Shown: positions 19,139 to 28,368 of the stretch, piece by piece
How the letters are laid out: each line of letters begins with the position of its first letter
Position numbering within the stretch: the first letter of the stretch is position 1
Assembly: GCA_023150375.1 (NCBI GenBank)
Contig: JAKLLA010000018.1
Span: forward strand, 92,444 to 156,443
Length of the DNA stretch: 64,000 nucleotides
Direction: 5' to 3'
Source of the DNA: Burkholderiaceae bacterium
GTDB taxonomy: Bacteria; Pseudomonadota; Gammaproteobacteria; Burkholderiales; Burkholderiaceae_C
Notes under the pieces: model-generated
What the model was told of the DNA's origin: nothing
Seen by the model: the letters and a program-made list of their open reading frames with translations, nothing else
Databases searched by the model: none
Program-made: the position numbers and the translations under genes

Positions 19139-21221
19139 ATGGAAGACGTCGTCGCCAAGCTCGCCGCCGGCCCGGCTGCGCCCGCCCCGGCCGCCTCCCC
19201 GGAGTCGCCCGTGCTGCGCGTGCGCAACCTCGACGTCGAGTTCCTCACCGAGGCCGGCCGCGTGCCGGCGGTGCGCGGCCTGAGCTACGAGGTGCGCCCC
19301 GGCGAGGTGCTGGCCATCGTGGGCGAATCCGGCTCGGGCAAGTCGGTGAGTTCGCTGGCCGTGATGGGTCTGCTGCCGGGCAATGCCCGCGTGAGCGCCG
19401 CCTCCATCGACTTCGACGGGACCGACCTGCACCGGCTCGACGCCGCCCAGCTGCGCCGCCTGCGCGGACGCGGCCTTCCAGGACCCGATGACGGCGCTGA
19501 ACCCGGTGATGACGGTGGGCCAGCAGCTGGAGGAGCCGCTGCGCCAGCACCTGGGGCTGAACGCCCGGCAGGCCCGCGAGCGCGCGCTCGAGCTGCTGGC
19601 GCTGGTCGGCATCCCGGATGCCCAGGCCCGCATCGAGCAGTATCCGCACCAGTTCTCGGGGGGCATGCGCCAGCGCGTGATGATCGCCATCGGGCTGTCG
19701 TGCAACCCCAAGCTGCTGATCGCCGACGAGCCGACCACCGCGCTGGACGTGACCATCCAGGCGCAGATCCTCACGCTGATGCAGGACCTGTGCCGGCGGC
19801 TGAAGGTCGCGCTGGTCTTCATCACCCACAACCTGGGCGTGGTGGCCCGCTACGCCGACCGGGTGCTGGTGATGTACGGCGGGCGCATGCTCGAGCAAGG
19901 GCCGGCCGGCGCGGTGTTCCGCCAGCCGCGGCACCTGTACACCGCCGGGCTGCTGGCCTCGGTGCCCACGCTGGACGGCGAGCGTCGCGAGCGCCTCGAA
20001 GGCATCGAGGGCACGCCGCCGAACCCGCTGCATCTGCCGCCGGGCTGTGCCTTCGCGCCGCGCTGCGTGCATGCGGTGGAGCGCTGCCGCCAGCCCGGCG
20101 AGGCGGCCCCCACCGACGTCGGTACCTGGTCGGCCTGCTGCCGTGCCGCCGACCTGGCCAGCGGCGCCATCGGCTGGGTCGCCGCCACGGCGCGCCCGCT
20201 CACGCCGGCTGGCGCCGGCCGCCCGGCGCCGGGCCCCGCCGACACCGACGGCACGGCGCTGCTGCGCCTGGAATCGCTCGGGAAGTCCTTCGCGGTCAAG
20301 CGGGGCCTGTTCGGGTCGACCCGCACGATCCGCGCCGTCCAGGACATCAGTCTGAGCATCGCAGCCAACGAGACCGTCGGCGTCGTGGGGGAGTCCGGCT
20401 GCGGCAAGTCCACCCTGGGGCGGCTGCTGCTGCGGCTCGAGGAACCCACCGGCGGTCGGGTGACGTTCCGGGGGCAGGACATCACGCACCTGGGCGACCG
20501 GGCCCTGCGGGGCTTTCGCCGCCACGTGCAGGTGATCTTCCAGGACCCCTACTCCTCGCTCAATCCGCGTCAGCGCATCGGCAGCATCCTGACCGAGCCG
20601 ATGCTCGTGCACGGCCTGGCCCCGGACGCCGCCAGCGCGAAGGCCGAGGCCGCACGCCTGCTGCAGGAGGTCGGCCTCTGGCCCGAACATGCCGATCGCT
20701 ACCCGCACCAGCTCTCCGGCGGACAGCGCCAGCGGGTGGCCATCGCCCGCGCCCTGGCCATGCGCCCGGAGCTGATCGTCTGCGACGAGGCGGTCTCGGC
20801 GCTGGACGTCTCGGTGCAGGCCCAGGTGGTCAACCTGCTGGCCGACCTGCAGCGCAGCCACCGTCTGTCGTACCTGTTCATCGGGCACGACCTGGCGGTG
20901 GTGCGGCAGATCGCCACGCGGGTGGTGGTGATGTACCTCGGCCGCATCGTCGAGATCGCCGAACGCGACGCGTTCTACCGCGAGCCGCTGCATCCCTACT
21001 CGCGTCTGCTGATGGCGGCGGTGCCCTCGCTGGCCGAGGCCGGCACCGGCCGGTTCACCGCACCGGCCGTCCAGGGCGAGCCGCCCAGCCCGCTGGCGCC
21101 GCCCTCGGGCTGCGCCTTCCGTACCCGTTGCCCACGCGCGGCGGCCGAGTGCGCCCAGACCGTGCCGCCGCTGCGCGCGGTCGGTCCGGGCCGCCAGGTG
21201 GCCTGCCTGCGAATCGAGTGA
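19139..21221 (+). pseudogene. Fused double ABC ATPase (DppD-DppF/GsiA type), frameshifted
   Basis: Two ABC domains in one gene, as in GsiA/YejF. The first begins in one frame (VLRVRNLDVEFLTEAG, Walker A GESGSGKSVSS). It continues in another from about 19470 ([13 protein letters not shown], signature QFSGGMRQR, Walker [10 protein letters not shown]). The break lies exactly before the Q-loop. The usual link between the LRGR block and FQDP is about 15 nt, but only GGCC is left, so about 11 nt look deleted. The second domain is intact to the end ([26 protein letters not shown], oligopeptide C-terminal CAFRTRCP). The start could be ATG 19139 or GTG 19118. It is either a real lesion that kills the importer or a sequencing error. 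Confidence 0.8.
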
Positions 21222-21228
21222 GGCCCGC

Positions 21229-22182
21229 ATGATTTCATTCCTCGCCAAACGCGCCGGCCAGTTCCTGTTCACCCTGTGGTGCGTGGCCACGCTGATCTTC
21301 TTCATGCTGCGTGTGCTGCCGGGCGACCCGGTGGAGTTCAAGTACACCAGCGAGGGCGGCACGCTGACCGCCCAGCAGCTGCAGGAGCAGCGCGAGCGCT
21401 TCGGCTACGACCGGCCGCTGCCGGTGCAGTACGCCAGCTGGATCGGCGGGCTGGTGCAGGGCGACCTGGGCACCTCGATCTGGAGCGAGAACCCGATCCG
21501 CGAGGAAATCGGCACGCGCCTGGGCATCACGATCCAGCTGGCCGTGGCGGCGCTGCTGGTGGGGCTGCTGCTGGCGCTGCCGCTGGGGGTGGCCGGCGCG
21601 CTGGCGCGGGGCACCTGGCTGGACCAGCTGATCCGGGTGGCCACCGTCACCGGCCAGTCGGTGCCCAGCTTCTGGCTGGCCATGCTGGTGCTGCTGGCCA
21701 TGCTGGCCACGCTGGGCTGGATCCCCTCCATCGAGGCGGTGTCGTGGCAAGACAAGCCCTGGGACTACCTGGCCCAGCTGCTCGTGCCGGCCGTGGTGGT
21801 GGGCTGGCGGCTGTCCTCGGTGAATGCCCGGCTGCTGCGCTCCTCGCTGATCGAGGTGCTCAACCAGGACTACGTGCGCACCGCCCATGCGAAGGGAGTG
21901 CACCCGGTGCGCGTGGTGTGGCGCCACGCCCTGGGCAACGCCCTGCTGCCCACCGTCACCGTGATCGGCATCGAGTTCGCCGGCCTGCTCGGCGGGCTGG
22001 TGGTGACCGAGCAGGTCTTCAACATCAACGGCATCGGCCGCCTGCTGGTGCAGGCCATCGGCTTCAGCGACCTGGCGCTGATCCAGGGGCTGGTGATGCT
22101 GTTCGCGCTGATCTACGTGACCGTCGGCTTCGCCGTCGACCTGGTGCATGCGCTGCTCGATCCGCGCATCCGCATCCGCTGA
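21229..22182 (+). CDS. ABC transporter permease, DppB type
   Basis: A 317-residue inner-membrane permease. The first membrane helix is at the N-terminus (FLFTLWCVATLIFFMLRVLPGDP). The family GDLGTSIW block follows, then further hydrophobic helices, and the EAA-loop region is DYVRTAHAKGVHPVRVVWRHAL. It starts eight bases after the ATPase gene stop and pairs with the DppC-type permease next to it. Together they form the channel of the importer whose ATPase gene is frameshifted. Confidence 0.93.
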   Translation: MISFLAKRAGQFLFTLWCVATLIFFMLRVLPGDPVEFKYTSEGGTLTAQQLQEQRERFGYDRPLPVQYASWIGGLVQGDLGTSIWSENPIREEIGTRLGITIQLAVAALLVGLLLALPLGVAGALARGTWLDQLIRVATVTGQSVPSFWLAMLVLLAMLATLGWIPSIEAVSWQDKPWDYLAQLLVPAVVVGWRLSSVNARLLRSSLIEVLNQDYVRTAHAKGVHPVRVVWRHALGNALLPTVTVIGIEFAGLLGGLVVTEQVFNINGIGRLLVQAIGFSDLALIQGLVMLFALIYVTVGFAVDLVHALLDPRIRIR

Positions 22183-22200
22183 CCGCCGAGACCCACCGCC

Positions 22201-23115
22201 ATGACACCTTCGTCCATGTCCTACCTGCAGCGCAGCGTGGCCAGCTCGCTGGCGCAGCAGCCCGCCGTGCGTGCGCTGCTGCGCTTCCTGCGCCAGCAGC
22301 CGCTGGGCGCACTCGGCCTGATCGGCATCGTCACGATGCTGGTGGCCGGATCCTTCGCGCCGCAGCTGGCCCCCTACGACCCGCTGGCCGCGCGCTTCGA
22401 CGCCACGCTGCAGCCGCCCAGCGCACAGCACTGGATGGGCACCGACAACTTCGGCCGCGACATCTTCTCGCGCATCCTCTACGGCACACGCCCGGCACTG
22501 CTGCTGGGCATCTCGACCGCGCTGATCGGCTCGCTCATCGGCACCGCGGTGGGCACCACCTCGGCCTATTTCGGCGGCCGGGTGGATGCCGTGCTGCAGC
22601 GTGCCAACGACGTGCTGCTGTCGATCCCGCTGATCGTCGCCGCACTGGTCGTGGTGGCCGTGCTCGGGCGGCGCGAGGTGGCGGGGCTGGACGTGAACCT
22701 GATGATCGCCATCACCCTGCCCTACATCCCGGTGATGGCCCGGGTGATGCGCAGCGCGGCGCTGCCGGTGCGCATGTCGCCGCACATCGACGCGGCGCGC
22801 GCCCTGGGCTTCTCGCACCTGCGCATCATGGCGCGGCACATGCTGCCCAACCTGGTCTCCCCCTGGCTGGTGATGGTGAGTGCCTTCACGGCGCAGACCA
22901 TCCTGCTGGAGGCCTCGCTGTCCTTCCTCGGCGTCGGCGTGCACGAGCCGACGCCGGCCTGGGGCCTGATGCTCTCGGGCGTGAGCGTCGAGACCTTCGT
23001 CTCCGCGCCCTGGGTGGTGCTGTTTCCCGGCCTGGCGATCAGCCTCACCGTCTTCGCCTTCAGCCTGCTCGGCGACGCGCTGCGCGACGCCCTCGACCCC
23101 CGCACCCGCCATTGA
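22201..23115 (+). CDS. ABC transporter permease, DppC type
   Basis: A 304-residue second channel subunit. It has the DppC-type opening (helix, then PYDPLAARF and HWMGTDNFGRDIFSRILYG). The EAA loop is IDAARALGFSHLRIMARHMLPN. The last helix ends at LLGDALRDALDPRT. Both ATG 22201 and ATG 22216 are possible starts. It is the last gene of the transporter set; the extradiol dioxygenase gene follows after 66 bp. Confidence 0.93.
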   Translation: MTPSSMSYLQRSVASSLAQQPAVRALLRFLRQQPLGALGLIGIVTMLVAGSFAPQLAPYDPLAARFDATLQPPSAQHWMGTDNFGRDIFSRILYGTRPALLLGISTALIGSLIGTAVGTTSAYFGGRVDAVLQRANDVLLSIPLIVAALVVVAVLGRREVAGLDVNLMIAITLPYIPVMARVMRSAALPVRMSPHIDAARALGFSHLRIMARHMLPNLVSPWLVMVSAFTAQTILLEASLSFLGVGVHEPTPAWGLMLSGVSVETFVSAPWVVLFPGLAISLTVFAFSLLGDALRDALDPRTRH

Positions 23116-23181
23116 GCCTGGCCGGGCCGGCGTCGACCGGCCCGCCAGCGAACGTCAACCCGTCCCTCCAAGGAGCCTTGC

Positions 23182-24177
23182 ATGGCCCGCATCACGCTCG
23201 GCATCGGCACCTCCCACAGCCCGATCCTGATCCTCAGCGGTGAGAAGTGGGAGCACCGCGCCCGCGACGACCGCCGCAACCCGTCGCTCTACACGCTCGA
23301 CGGCCGCAAGGTCTCCTATGACCAGCTCGTGGCCGAACGCGGCGAGCCTTTCGCGCAGCAGGCCGACCCGGCCCGCTTTCCCGCGCAGGCGGCCCAGGCC
23401 GAAGCCGCGCTGGACCGCCTGGAGGCGATGCTGGTCGAGGCCCGGCCCGACGTGGTGCTGGTGATCGGCGACGACCAGGACGAGCTGTTCGGCTACGACA
23501 ACCTGCCCGCCCTCTCGGTCTACCGCGGCGAGGAGGTCGTGATGAAGGAGCAGCCGCTGCCGCATCCACGCCTGACCTGGACCGACCGCGACTTCTGGGC
23601 CGGCTACGCGATGGACCTGCCGCGGCGCTTCCCGGCCGCGCCGAAGCTGGCCGACGACCTGATCCGCGGGCTGATCCGCCTGGGGGTGGACGTGGCCACC
23701 AGCAACGCGGTGCCCGACCCCGAACGGCGTGCCTTCGGCCACGCCTACGGCTTCGTCTACCAGCGGCTGATGAAGCGGCTGCCCGTGCCGATGCTACCGG
23801 TGCTGCTCAACACCTACTTCCCGCCGAACAACCCGACCTCGGCGCGCTGTTACGACATCGGCAGCGCCATCGCACATGCCCTGGCGGCCTCGCCGATCGA
23901 CGCCGACGTGGCGGTGATCGCCTCGGGCGGCCTGAGCCACTTCCTGTGCGAGGAGGCCTTCGACCGCCGCGTGATGCAGGCCCTGAAGACCCACGACGTG
24001 GCCACGCTGACGCAGATCCCGCAGGAAGCCCTGTGCTCCGGCACCTCCGAGACGCGCAACTGGATCACGATGGCCGGCGCCATCGGCCACCTGCGCTGCG
24101 TGTACGACGAGTACCTCCCGGTCTACCGCACCGCGGCCGGCACCGGCATCGGTCTCGGTTTCGCCGCCTGGCGCTGA
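23182..24177 (+). CDS. Class III extradiol ring-cleavage dioxygenase (LigB superfamily)
   Basis: A 331-residue non-heme Fe(II) dioxygenase of the protocatechuate 4,5-/gallate dioxygenase type, which opens a catechol-type ring next to the hydroxyls. Visible landmarks are the N-terminal GTSHSP block, VIGDDQDELF and ASGGLSHF, which hold the usual metal-binding and acid-base residues. It is a single-chain beta-type protein with no separate LigA-like alpha gene beside it. A good AAGGAG site precedes the ATG. The LigJ-like hydratase next to it supports cleavage to an oxalomesaconate-type product, for example from gallate or protocatechuate. The precise substrate is inference. Confidence 0.86.
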   Translation: MARITLGIGTSHSPILILSGEKWEHRARDDRRNPSLYTLDGRKVSYDQLVAERGEPFAQQADPARFPAQAAQAEAALDRLEAMLVEARPDVVLVIGDDQDELFGYDNLPALSVYRGEEVVMKEQPLPHPRLTWTDRDFWAGYAMDLPRRFPAAPKLADDLIRGLIRLGVDVATSNAVPDPERRAFGHAYGFVYQRLMKRLPVPMLPVLLNTYFPPNNPTSARCYDIGSAIAHALAASPIDADVAVIASGGLSHFLCEEAFDRRVMQALKTHDVATLTQIPQEALCSGTSETRNWITMAGAIGHLRCVYDEYLPVYRTAAGTGIGLGFAAWR

Positions 24178-24220
24178 CGCGCCGGCATCGCCCCTCCACC
24201 CTTCGAAGCGCATACCTCCC

Positions 24221-25219
24221 ATGATCATCGATTGCCACGGCCACGTCAGCCCGCCGGCCGAACTCTGGGTCTACAAGGCCAATCTGCTGTCACACCGGGG
24301 CGCCCACGGCCGGCGCATGCCCGAGGTCAGCGACGCGGCCATCCTGGCTGCGGCCAACCGCCGCGAGATGGCCCCCAAGGGCCACCTGGACATGATGGAT
24401 CAGTTCGGCATCGACCTGCAGATGCTCTCGCCGCGGCCTTTCCAGATGATGCACAGCGCCAAGCCCGCCAAGCTGGTGCACTGGTTCACCGAGGAAACCA
24501 ACAACCTCATCGCCCGCACGGTGGCGCTGATCCCCGGGCGTTTCGTCGGCGTGGCGGGGCTGCCGCAGACGGCGGGTGACCCCATCGAGCAGGTGCTGCC
24601 CGAGCTGGAGCGCTGCGTGAAGATGGGCTTTCGCGGCGTGCTGCTCAACCCCGACCCCTACGAGAACAGCGGCGTGGAGCCGCCGTCGCTGGGCGACCGC
24701 TACTGGTACCCGCTGTACGAGAAGCTCTGCGAGCTGGACGTGCCGATGCACATCCACTCCACCAGCTCGCACTCCGAGCGTGCGCCCTACACGCTGAACT
24801 TCATCAGCGAGGAGACCCTCGCGGTCTACAACCTGGTGCAGTCCAGCGTCTTCAAGGACTTCCCGACGCTCAAGGTGATCTGTTCGCACGGCGGCGGGGC
24901 GATTCCGTACCAGATCGGGCGCTTCCAGTCCGCCTCCAGCCGCCAGGGCGCAAGCTTCCTCGACGGCATGCGCCAGCTCTACTACGACACCGTGCTGTAT
25001 TCGGAGGAAGCGCTGCGCCTGCTCATCAAGACCGTGGGCGCCGACCGCTGCCTGTTCGGCTCGGAGTGCCCGGGCGTGGGCTCGACCATCGACCCCGCGA
25101 CCGGCCGCCAGCGCGACGACCTGCGCCCGGTGATCGAGGGCTTCGACTGGCTGAGCGCCGCCGACAAGCAGCTGATCTTCGAAGGCAACGCCCGCCAGGT
25201 CTTCGGCCTGCCGGCCTGA
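24221..25219 (+). CDS. Amidohydrolase-2 family, LigJ-like 4-oxalomesaconate hydratase
   Basis: A 332-residue metal-dependent TIM-barrel enzyme. It opens with DCHGHVS (metal-binding H-x-H). Later blocks include LSPRPFQMMH, MHIHSTSS, CSHGGGAIPYQIGRF, LFGSECPGVGSTIDP and FEGNARQVF. This succession matches the LigJ branch, which hydrates 4-oxalomesaconate to 4-carboxy-4-hydroxy-2-oxoadipate. It lies directly after the extradiol dioxygenase, as expected for a 4,5-cleavage pathway. The ribosome-binding site is weak. A decarboxylase of the ACMSD kind is the main alternative. Confidence 0.83.
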   Translation: MIIDCHGHVSPPAELWVYKANLLSHRGAHGRRMPEVSDAAILAAANRREMAPKGHLDMMDQFGIDLQMLSPRPFQMMHSAKPAKLVHWFTEETNNLIARTVALIPGRFVGVAGLPQTAGDPIEQVLPELERCVKMGFRGVLLNPDPYENSGVEPPSLGDRYWYPLYEKLCELDVPMHIHSTSSHSERAPYTLNFISEETLAVYNLVQSSVFKDFPTLKVICSHGGGAIPYQIGRFQSASSRQGASFLDGMRQLYYDTVLYSEEALRLLIKTVGADRCLFGSECPGVGSTIDPATGRQRDDLRPVIEGFDWLSAADKQLIFEGNARQVFGLPA

Positions 25220-25243
25220 TCCACCCCACGCACCCGCCCTGCC

Positions 25244-26137
25244 ATGAAGATCGCCCGCTACAACGAGGGTCGCATCGGCGTCGTCGTCGACGCCGAGCAC
25301 CTGGTCGACGTCACCGAACTCGTCGGCGCCGACGCCACCGCCTGGCCGCCCGTCGGCAGCCTGCGGCTCATCGCCGACTTCGAGCGGCTGCGCCCGCGCA
25401 TCGAAGCGGCGCTGCCCGGCCTGCCGCGCATCGCGCTGCGCGATGTCACCCTGCGCACCCCGGTGCCCTGGCCCAACAAGGTGATTGCCTACCCGGTCAA
25501 CTACCACGACCACGGCCGCGAGATGCAGGCCGGCTACCGCGCCGACGTGCAGGGCTTCTTCCTCAAGCCCGCCTCGTCGCTGTCGGGCGCCGGCGAGCCC
25601 GTCGAGCTGCCGATCGTGCCCGGCCGCGAGGTGCACCACGAGTCCGAGCTGGCCATCGTGATCGGCCGGCAGTGCCGCGGCATCGCCCGCGAGGAATGGC
25701 GCGACGTCGTCTTCGGCTACGCCTGCCTGCTCGACATGGTGGTGCGCGGCCGCGAGGAACGGGTCTTCCGCAAGGCCTTCGACACCTTCTGCCCGGTGGG
25801 CCCCTGGATCACCACCGCCGACGAGGTGGGCGACCCCTCGCAGCTGGAGATGAAGCTCTGGGTCAACGGCGAACTCCGGCAGCACGCCAACACCCGCGAC
25901 CTGGTGCTGGACATCCCCGGCATGGTGCAGATGGCCGCGGCGGTGATGACGCTGTACCCCGGCGACATCATCGCCACCGGCACGCCCGCCGGCGTGGGCC
26001 CGGTGAAGGACGGCGACCAGATCCGCATCACGATCGACCACCTGGGGGAGATGAACGTGCCGGTGGTCCAGGGCACGCTGGGCCAGACCCCGGTGTTCGC
26101 CCAGCCCTACACCCCCGACATCGTCAAGCAACGCTGA
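25244..26137 (+). CDS. Fumarylacetoacetate hydrolase (FAH) family protein
   Basis: A 297-residue FAH-fold enzyme. Members hydrolyse acylpyruvates, for example fumarylpyruvate from gentisate, or decarboxylate related diacids. Landmarks are the substrate block NKVIAYPVNYHDHGREM, the metal-binding HHESELAIVIG (E-x-E pattern), the FGYACLLDMVVRGRE region and LYPGDIIATGTPAGVGP. The gentisate-dioxygenase-like cupin follows immediately, so fumarylpyruvate or maleylpyruvate is a plausible substrate. A 2,4-dioxo acid from the CaiB/lyase branch is another. The start has no strong ribosome-binding site. Confidence 0.88.
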   Translation: MKIARYNEGRIGVVVDAEHLVDVTELVGADATAWPPVGSLRLIADFERLRPRIEAALPGLPRIALRDVTLRTPVPWPNKVIAYPVNYHDHGREMQAGYRADVQGFFLKPASSLSGAGEPVELPIVPGREVHHESELAIVIGRQCRGIAREEWRDVVFGYACLLDMVVRGREERVFRKAFDTFCPVGPWITTADEVGDPSQLEMKLWVNGELRQHANTRDLVLDIPGMVQMAAAVMTLYPGDIIATGTPAGVGPVKDGDQIRITIDHLGEMNVPVVQGTLGQTPVFAQPYTPDIVKQR

Positions 26138-26156
26138 CAACGCGCCGGGAGCCCCC

Positions 26157-27095
26157 ATGAAGCCCATGAAGACCCTCGACGAACTCTACGCTGCGATCGA
26201 CGCCCTCAGCATGGAAGGCGGCTGGCACCGCAAGCAGCCTTCGCTCTGGCCCGAGCCGCGCGCCAACTTCCTGCCCGCGCAGTGGCGCTACGCCGACGTC
26301 AAGCCCATCCTCGAGGCCGCCGGCCACCTGGTGGACCACGAGCTGGCCGAGCGCCGCAACCTCACGCTCACCAACCCGCTGCCGGGCAACTGGTACGCCA
26401 CGGTGCGCACGCTGGTGGCGGCCTACCAGTCGATCAAGCCGGGCGAGCACGCCCTGTCGCACCGCCACACGCCCAACGCGCTGCGCATCATCCGCGAAGG
26501 CCATGGCACCTACACGGTGGTCAATGGCACCCGCGTGGAGATGCGCCCCGGCGACGTGCTGCTCACCCCGAGCTGGTGCTGGCACGCCCACGAGGCCCTC
26601 GGCCCGGACGAGTGCTTCTGGGTCGACGTGCTGGACGTGCCGCTGGTGCACCTGCTCGAGCCGATGTTCTTCGAGCGGCACCCGGACCGTTTCGAGCCGG
26701 TGCGCGAGAACGTCGAGGCCTGCCCGCTGGCCTTCCGCTGGGAGGACTCGCTGCGCCGCCTGGACGCGGCCGCCACCGCCCCCGCCCACGGCATGGCCCA
26801 GCGCGAGATCGAGCTCGGCGCGCCGGCCATGAAGACCGTGGCCATCCATGTGCAGCGCATGGCGGCGGGTTTCGCCTCGCCGGAGCATCGCAGCACCGCC
26901 AACGCGGTGTTCACCGTCGTCGAGGGCGCGGGGCGCACCCGGGTGGGCGACCGCGTCTTCGAGTGGGCGCGCGGCGACGTGCTGGCGGTACCCGGCTGGC
27001 AGCCCTACCGGCATGAGGTGAGCGCCGACGCCCACCTGGTGCGGGTGAGCGACGAGCCGGTGATGCGCGCCTTCGACTGGCTGCGCCAGCGTTGA
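26157..27095 (+). CDS. Bicupin ring-cleavage dioxygenase, gentisate 1,2-dioxygenase-like
   Basis: A 312-residue two-cupin protein. The N-terminal cupin holds the iron-ligand pattern (HRHTPNALRII, then WCWHAHEA) and ends with the ECFWVDVLDVPL block usual in gentisate and 1-hydroxy-2-naphthoate dioxygenases. The C-terminal cupin has HRSTANAVFTVVEG and an RGDVLAVPGWQPYRHE block. Length is slightly below the typical 340-370. It would cleave a ring between a carboxyl and an adjacent hydroxyl. It is placed between an FAH hydrolase and an FAD hydroxylase that could make a para-diol. An alternative is a salicylate-type dioxygenase. Confidence 0.84.
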   Translation: MKPMKTLDELYAAIDALSMEGGWHRKQPSLWPEPRANFLPAQWRYADVKPILEAAGHLVDHELAERRNLTLTNPLPGNWYATVRTLVAAYQSIKPGEHALSHRHTPNALRIIREGHGTYTVVNGTRVEMRPGDVLLTPSWCWHAHEALGPDECFWVDVLDVPLVHLLEPMFFERHPDRFEPVRENVEACPLAFRWEDSLRRLDAAATAPAHGMAQREIELGAPAMKTVAIHVQRMAAGFASPEHRSTANAVFTVVEGAGRTRVGDRVFEWARGDVLAVPGWQPYRHEVSADAHLVRVSDEPVMRAFDWLRQR

Positions 27096-27161
27096 TCCGC
27101 AAAGACCACATCGAACCGGAGTGACGGCGCGCAGCCGTCGGACCCCACAAGGAGCAGGACC

Positions 27162-28352
27162 ATGCATGTACTGATCGCCGGCGGCGGCATCGGCGGACTC
27201 GCCGCGGCGGCCGCGCTGCTGCAACGTGGCGTCGACGTCGACGTCTTCGAACAGGCCACCGAACTCAAGGAGGTCGGCGCGGGCATCCAGATCAGCCCGA
27301 ACGGCAACAAGGTGCTGGACGCGATCGGCGTGTTCGAGCGGTTGAAGGCGCTGTCCTTCGACCCCGAGCGCAAGGAGTTCCGTCTGTGGAACACCGGCCG
27401 GCCCTGGCCGATGTTCAGCCTGGGCAAGCAGGCGATCGCCGACTACGGCTACCCCTACCTGACGGTGTACCGCCCCGACCTGCACGAGGCGCTGGCCGAT
27501 CGCGTGCGCGCGCTCGACCCCGACGCCATCCACCTCGGCAGCGGCGTGGCGGGCTGCACGCAGGATGACGAGAGCGTCGAGCTGCACCTGCGCGACGGTC
27601 GTCGGGTGCGCGGCGATGCCCTGATCGGCGCCGACGGCGTACGCTCGGTGGTGCGCAACACCCTCTGGGGGCCCACCGACCCGACCTTCTCCGGCATGGT
27701 GGCCTGGCGCGGCATGATCCCGATGGAGCAGCTGCCCGAGCGCATGCAGGCCTCGGTGGGCACCACCTGGATCGGCCCGGGCGGTCATGCGGTGAGCTAC
27801 CCGCTGCGGCGCGGCAAGTTCATGAACTTCGTGGCCACCATCGAGGGCAAGACCTGGACGGCCGCTGCCGGCTCGGAGGTCGGCACGGTGGAGGAATGCC
27901 TGGCCGACTTCGCCGGCTGGCACGAGGACGTGCAGACCATGATCCGCTGCAGCCCGAAGCTGCTCAAGTGGGCGCTGATGCAGCGCGACCCCATCCCGGC
28001 CTGGACGCAGGGGCGCATCAGCCTGCTGGGCGATGCGGCGCACGCCACGCTGCCCTTCCTGGCGCAGGGCGCGGTGCACTCCATCGAGGACGGCATGGTG
28101 CTGGCGCGCTGCCTGGAAGGCGTGCCGCCCGAGGACGCCCCGGCCGCGCTGGCCCGCTACGAGGCGGCCCGCATCGGGCGCACCAGCCAGATGGTGCGCG
28201 GCGCCACCGCCAACACCGAACGCTTCCACAGCCGCGAGCTGGCCACCGAGGCGTCGGCCGAGCGCTACCTGCAGCGCGAGTGGAGTGCCGCGCCGATCCA
28301 CGACCGCTACCACTGGCTGTACGTCTACGATGCCAACACCGTGGCCATCTGA
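27162..28352 (+). CDS. FAD-dependent aromatic monooxygenase (salicylate/3-hydroxybenzoate hydroxylase type)
   Basis: A 396-residue group A flavin monooxygenase. The dinucleotide motif GGGIGGLAAAAAL is at the N-terminus. The DG motif is in DALIGADGVRSVVR, and the GD motif is LLGDAAHATLPFLAQGA. These are the three standard FAD/NAD(P)H sites. Relatives hydroxylate salicylate, 3-hydroxybenzoate or 6-hydroxynicotinate. Next to a gentisate-dioxygenase-like cupin, ring hydroxylation giving a gentisate-like diol fits well. A strong ribosome-binding site (AAGGAGCAGG) precedes the ATG. Confidence 0.88.
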   Translation: MHVLIAGGGIGGLAAAAALLQRGVDVDVFEQATELKEVGAGIQISPNGNKVLDAIGVFERLKALSFDPERKEFRLWNTGRPWPMFSLGKQAIADYGYPYLTVYRPDLHEALADRVRALDPDAIHLGSGVAGCTQDDESVELHLRDGRRVRGDALIGADGVRSVVRNTLWGPTDPTFSGMVAWRGMIPMEQLPERMQASVGTTWIGPGGHAVSYPLRRGKFMNFVATIEGKTWTAAAGSEVGTVEECLADFAGWHEDVQTMIRCSPKLLKWALMQRDPIPAWTQGRISLLGDAAHATLPFLAQGAVHSIEDGMVLARCLEGVPPEDAPAALARYEAARIGRTSQMVRGATANTERFHSRELATEASAERYLQREWSAAPIHDRYHWLYVYDANTVAI

Positions 28353-28368
28353 CGGCGGGGGCAAGAAC

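Noticed and set aside
17633-21232. 1199-aa ORF overlapping the SBP and ATPase genes
   Set aside because: Only its 3' third (19139 to about 19470) is real, being the first part of the frameshifted ABC ATPase; the rest is a shadow of the SBP gene.
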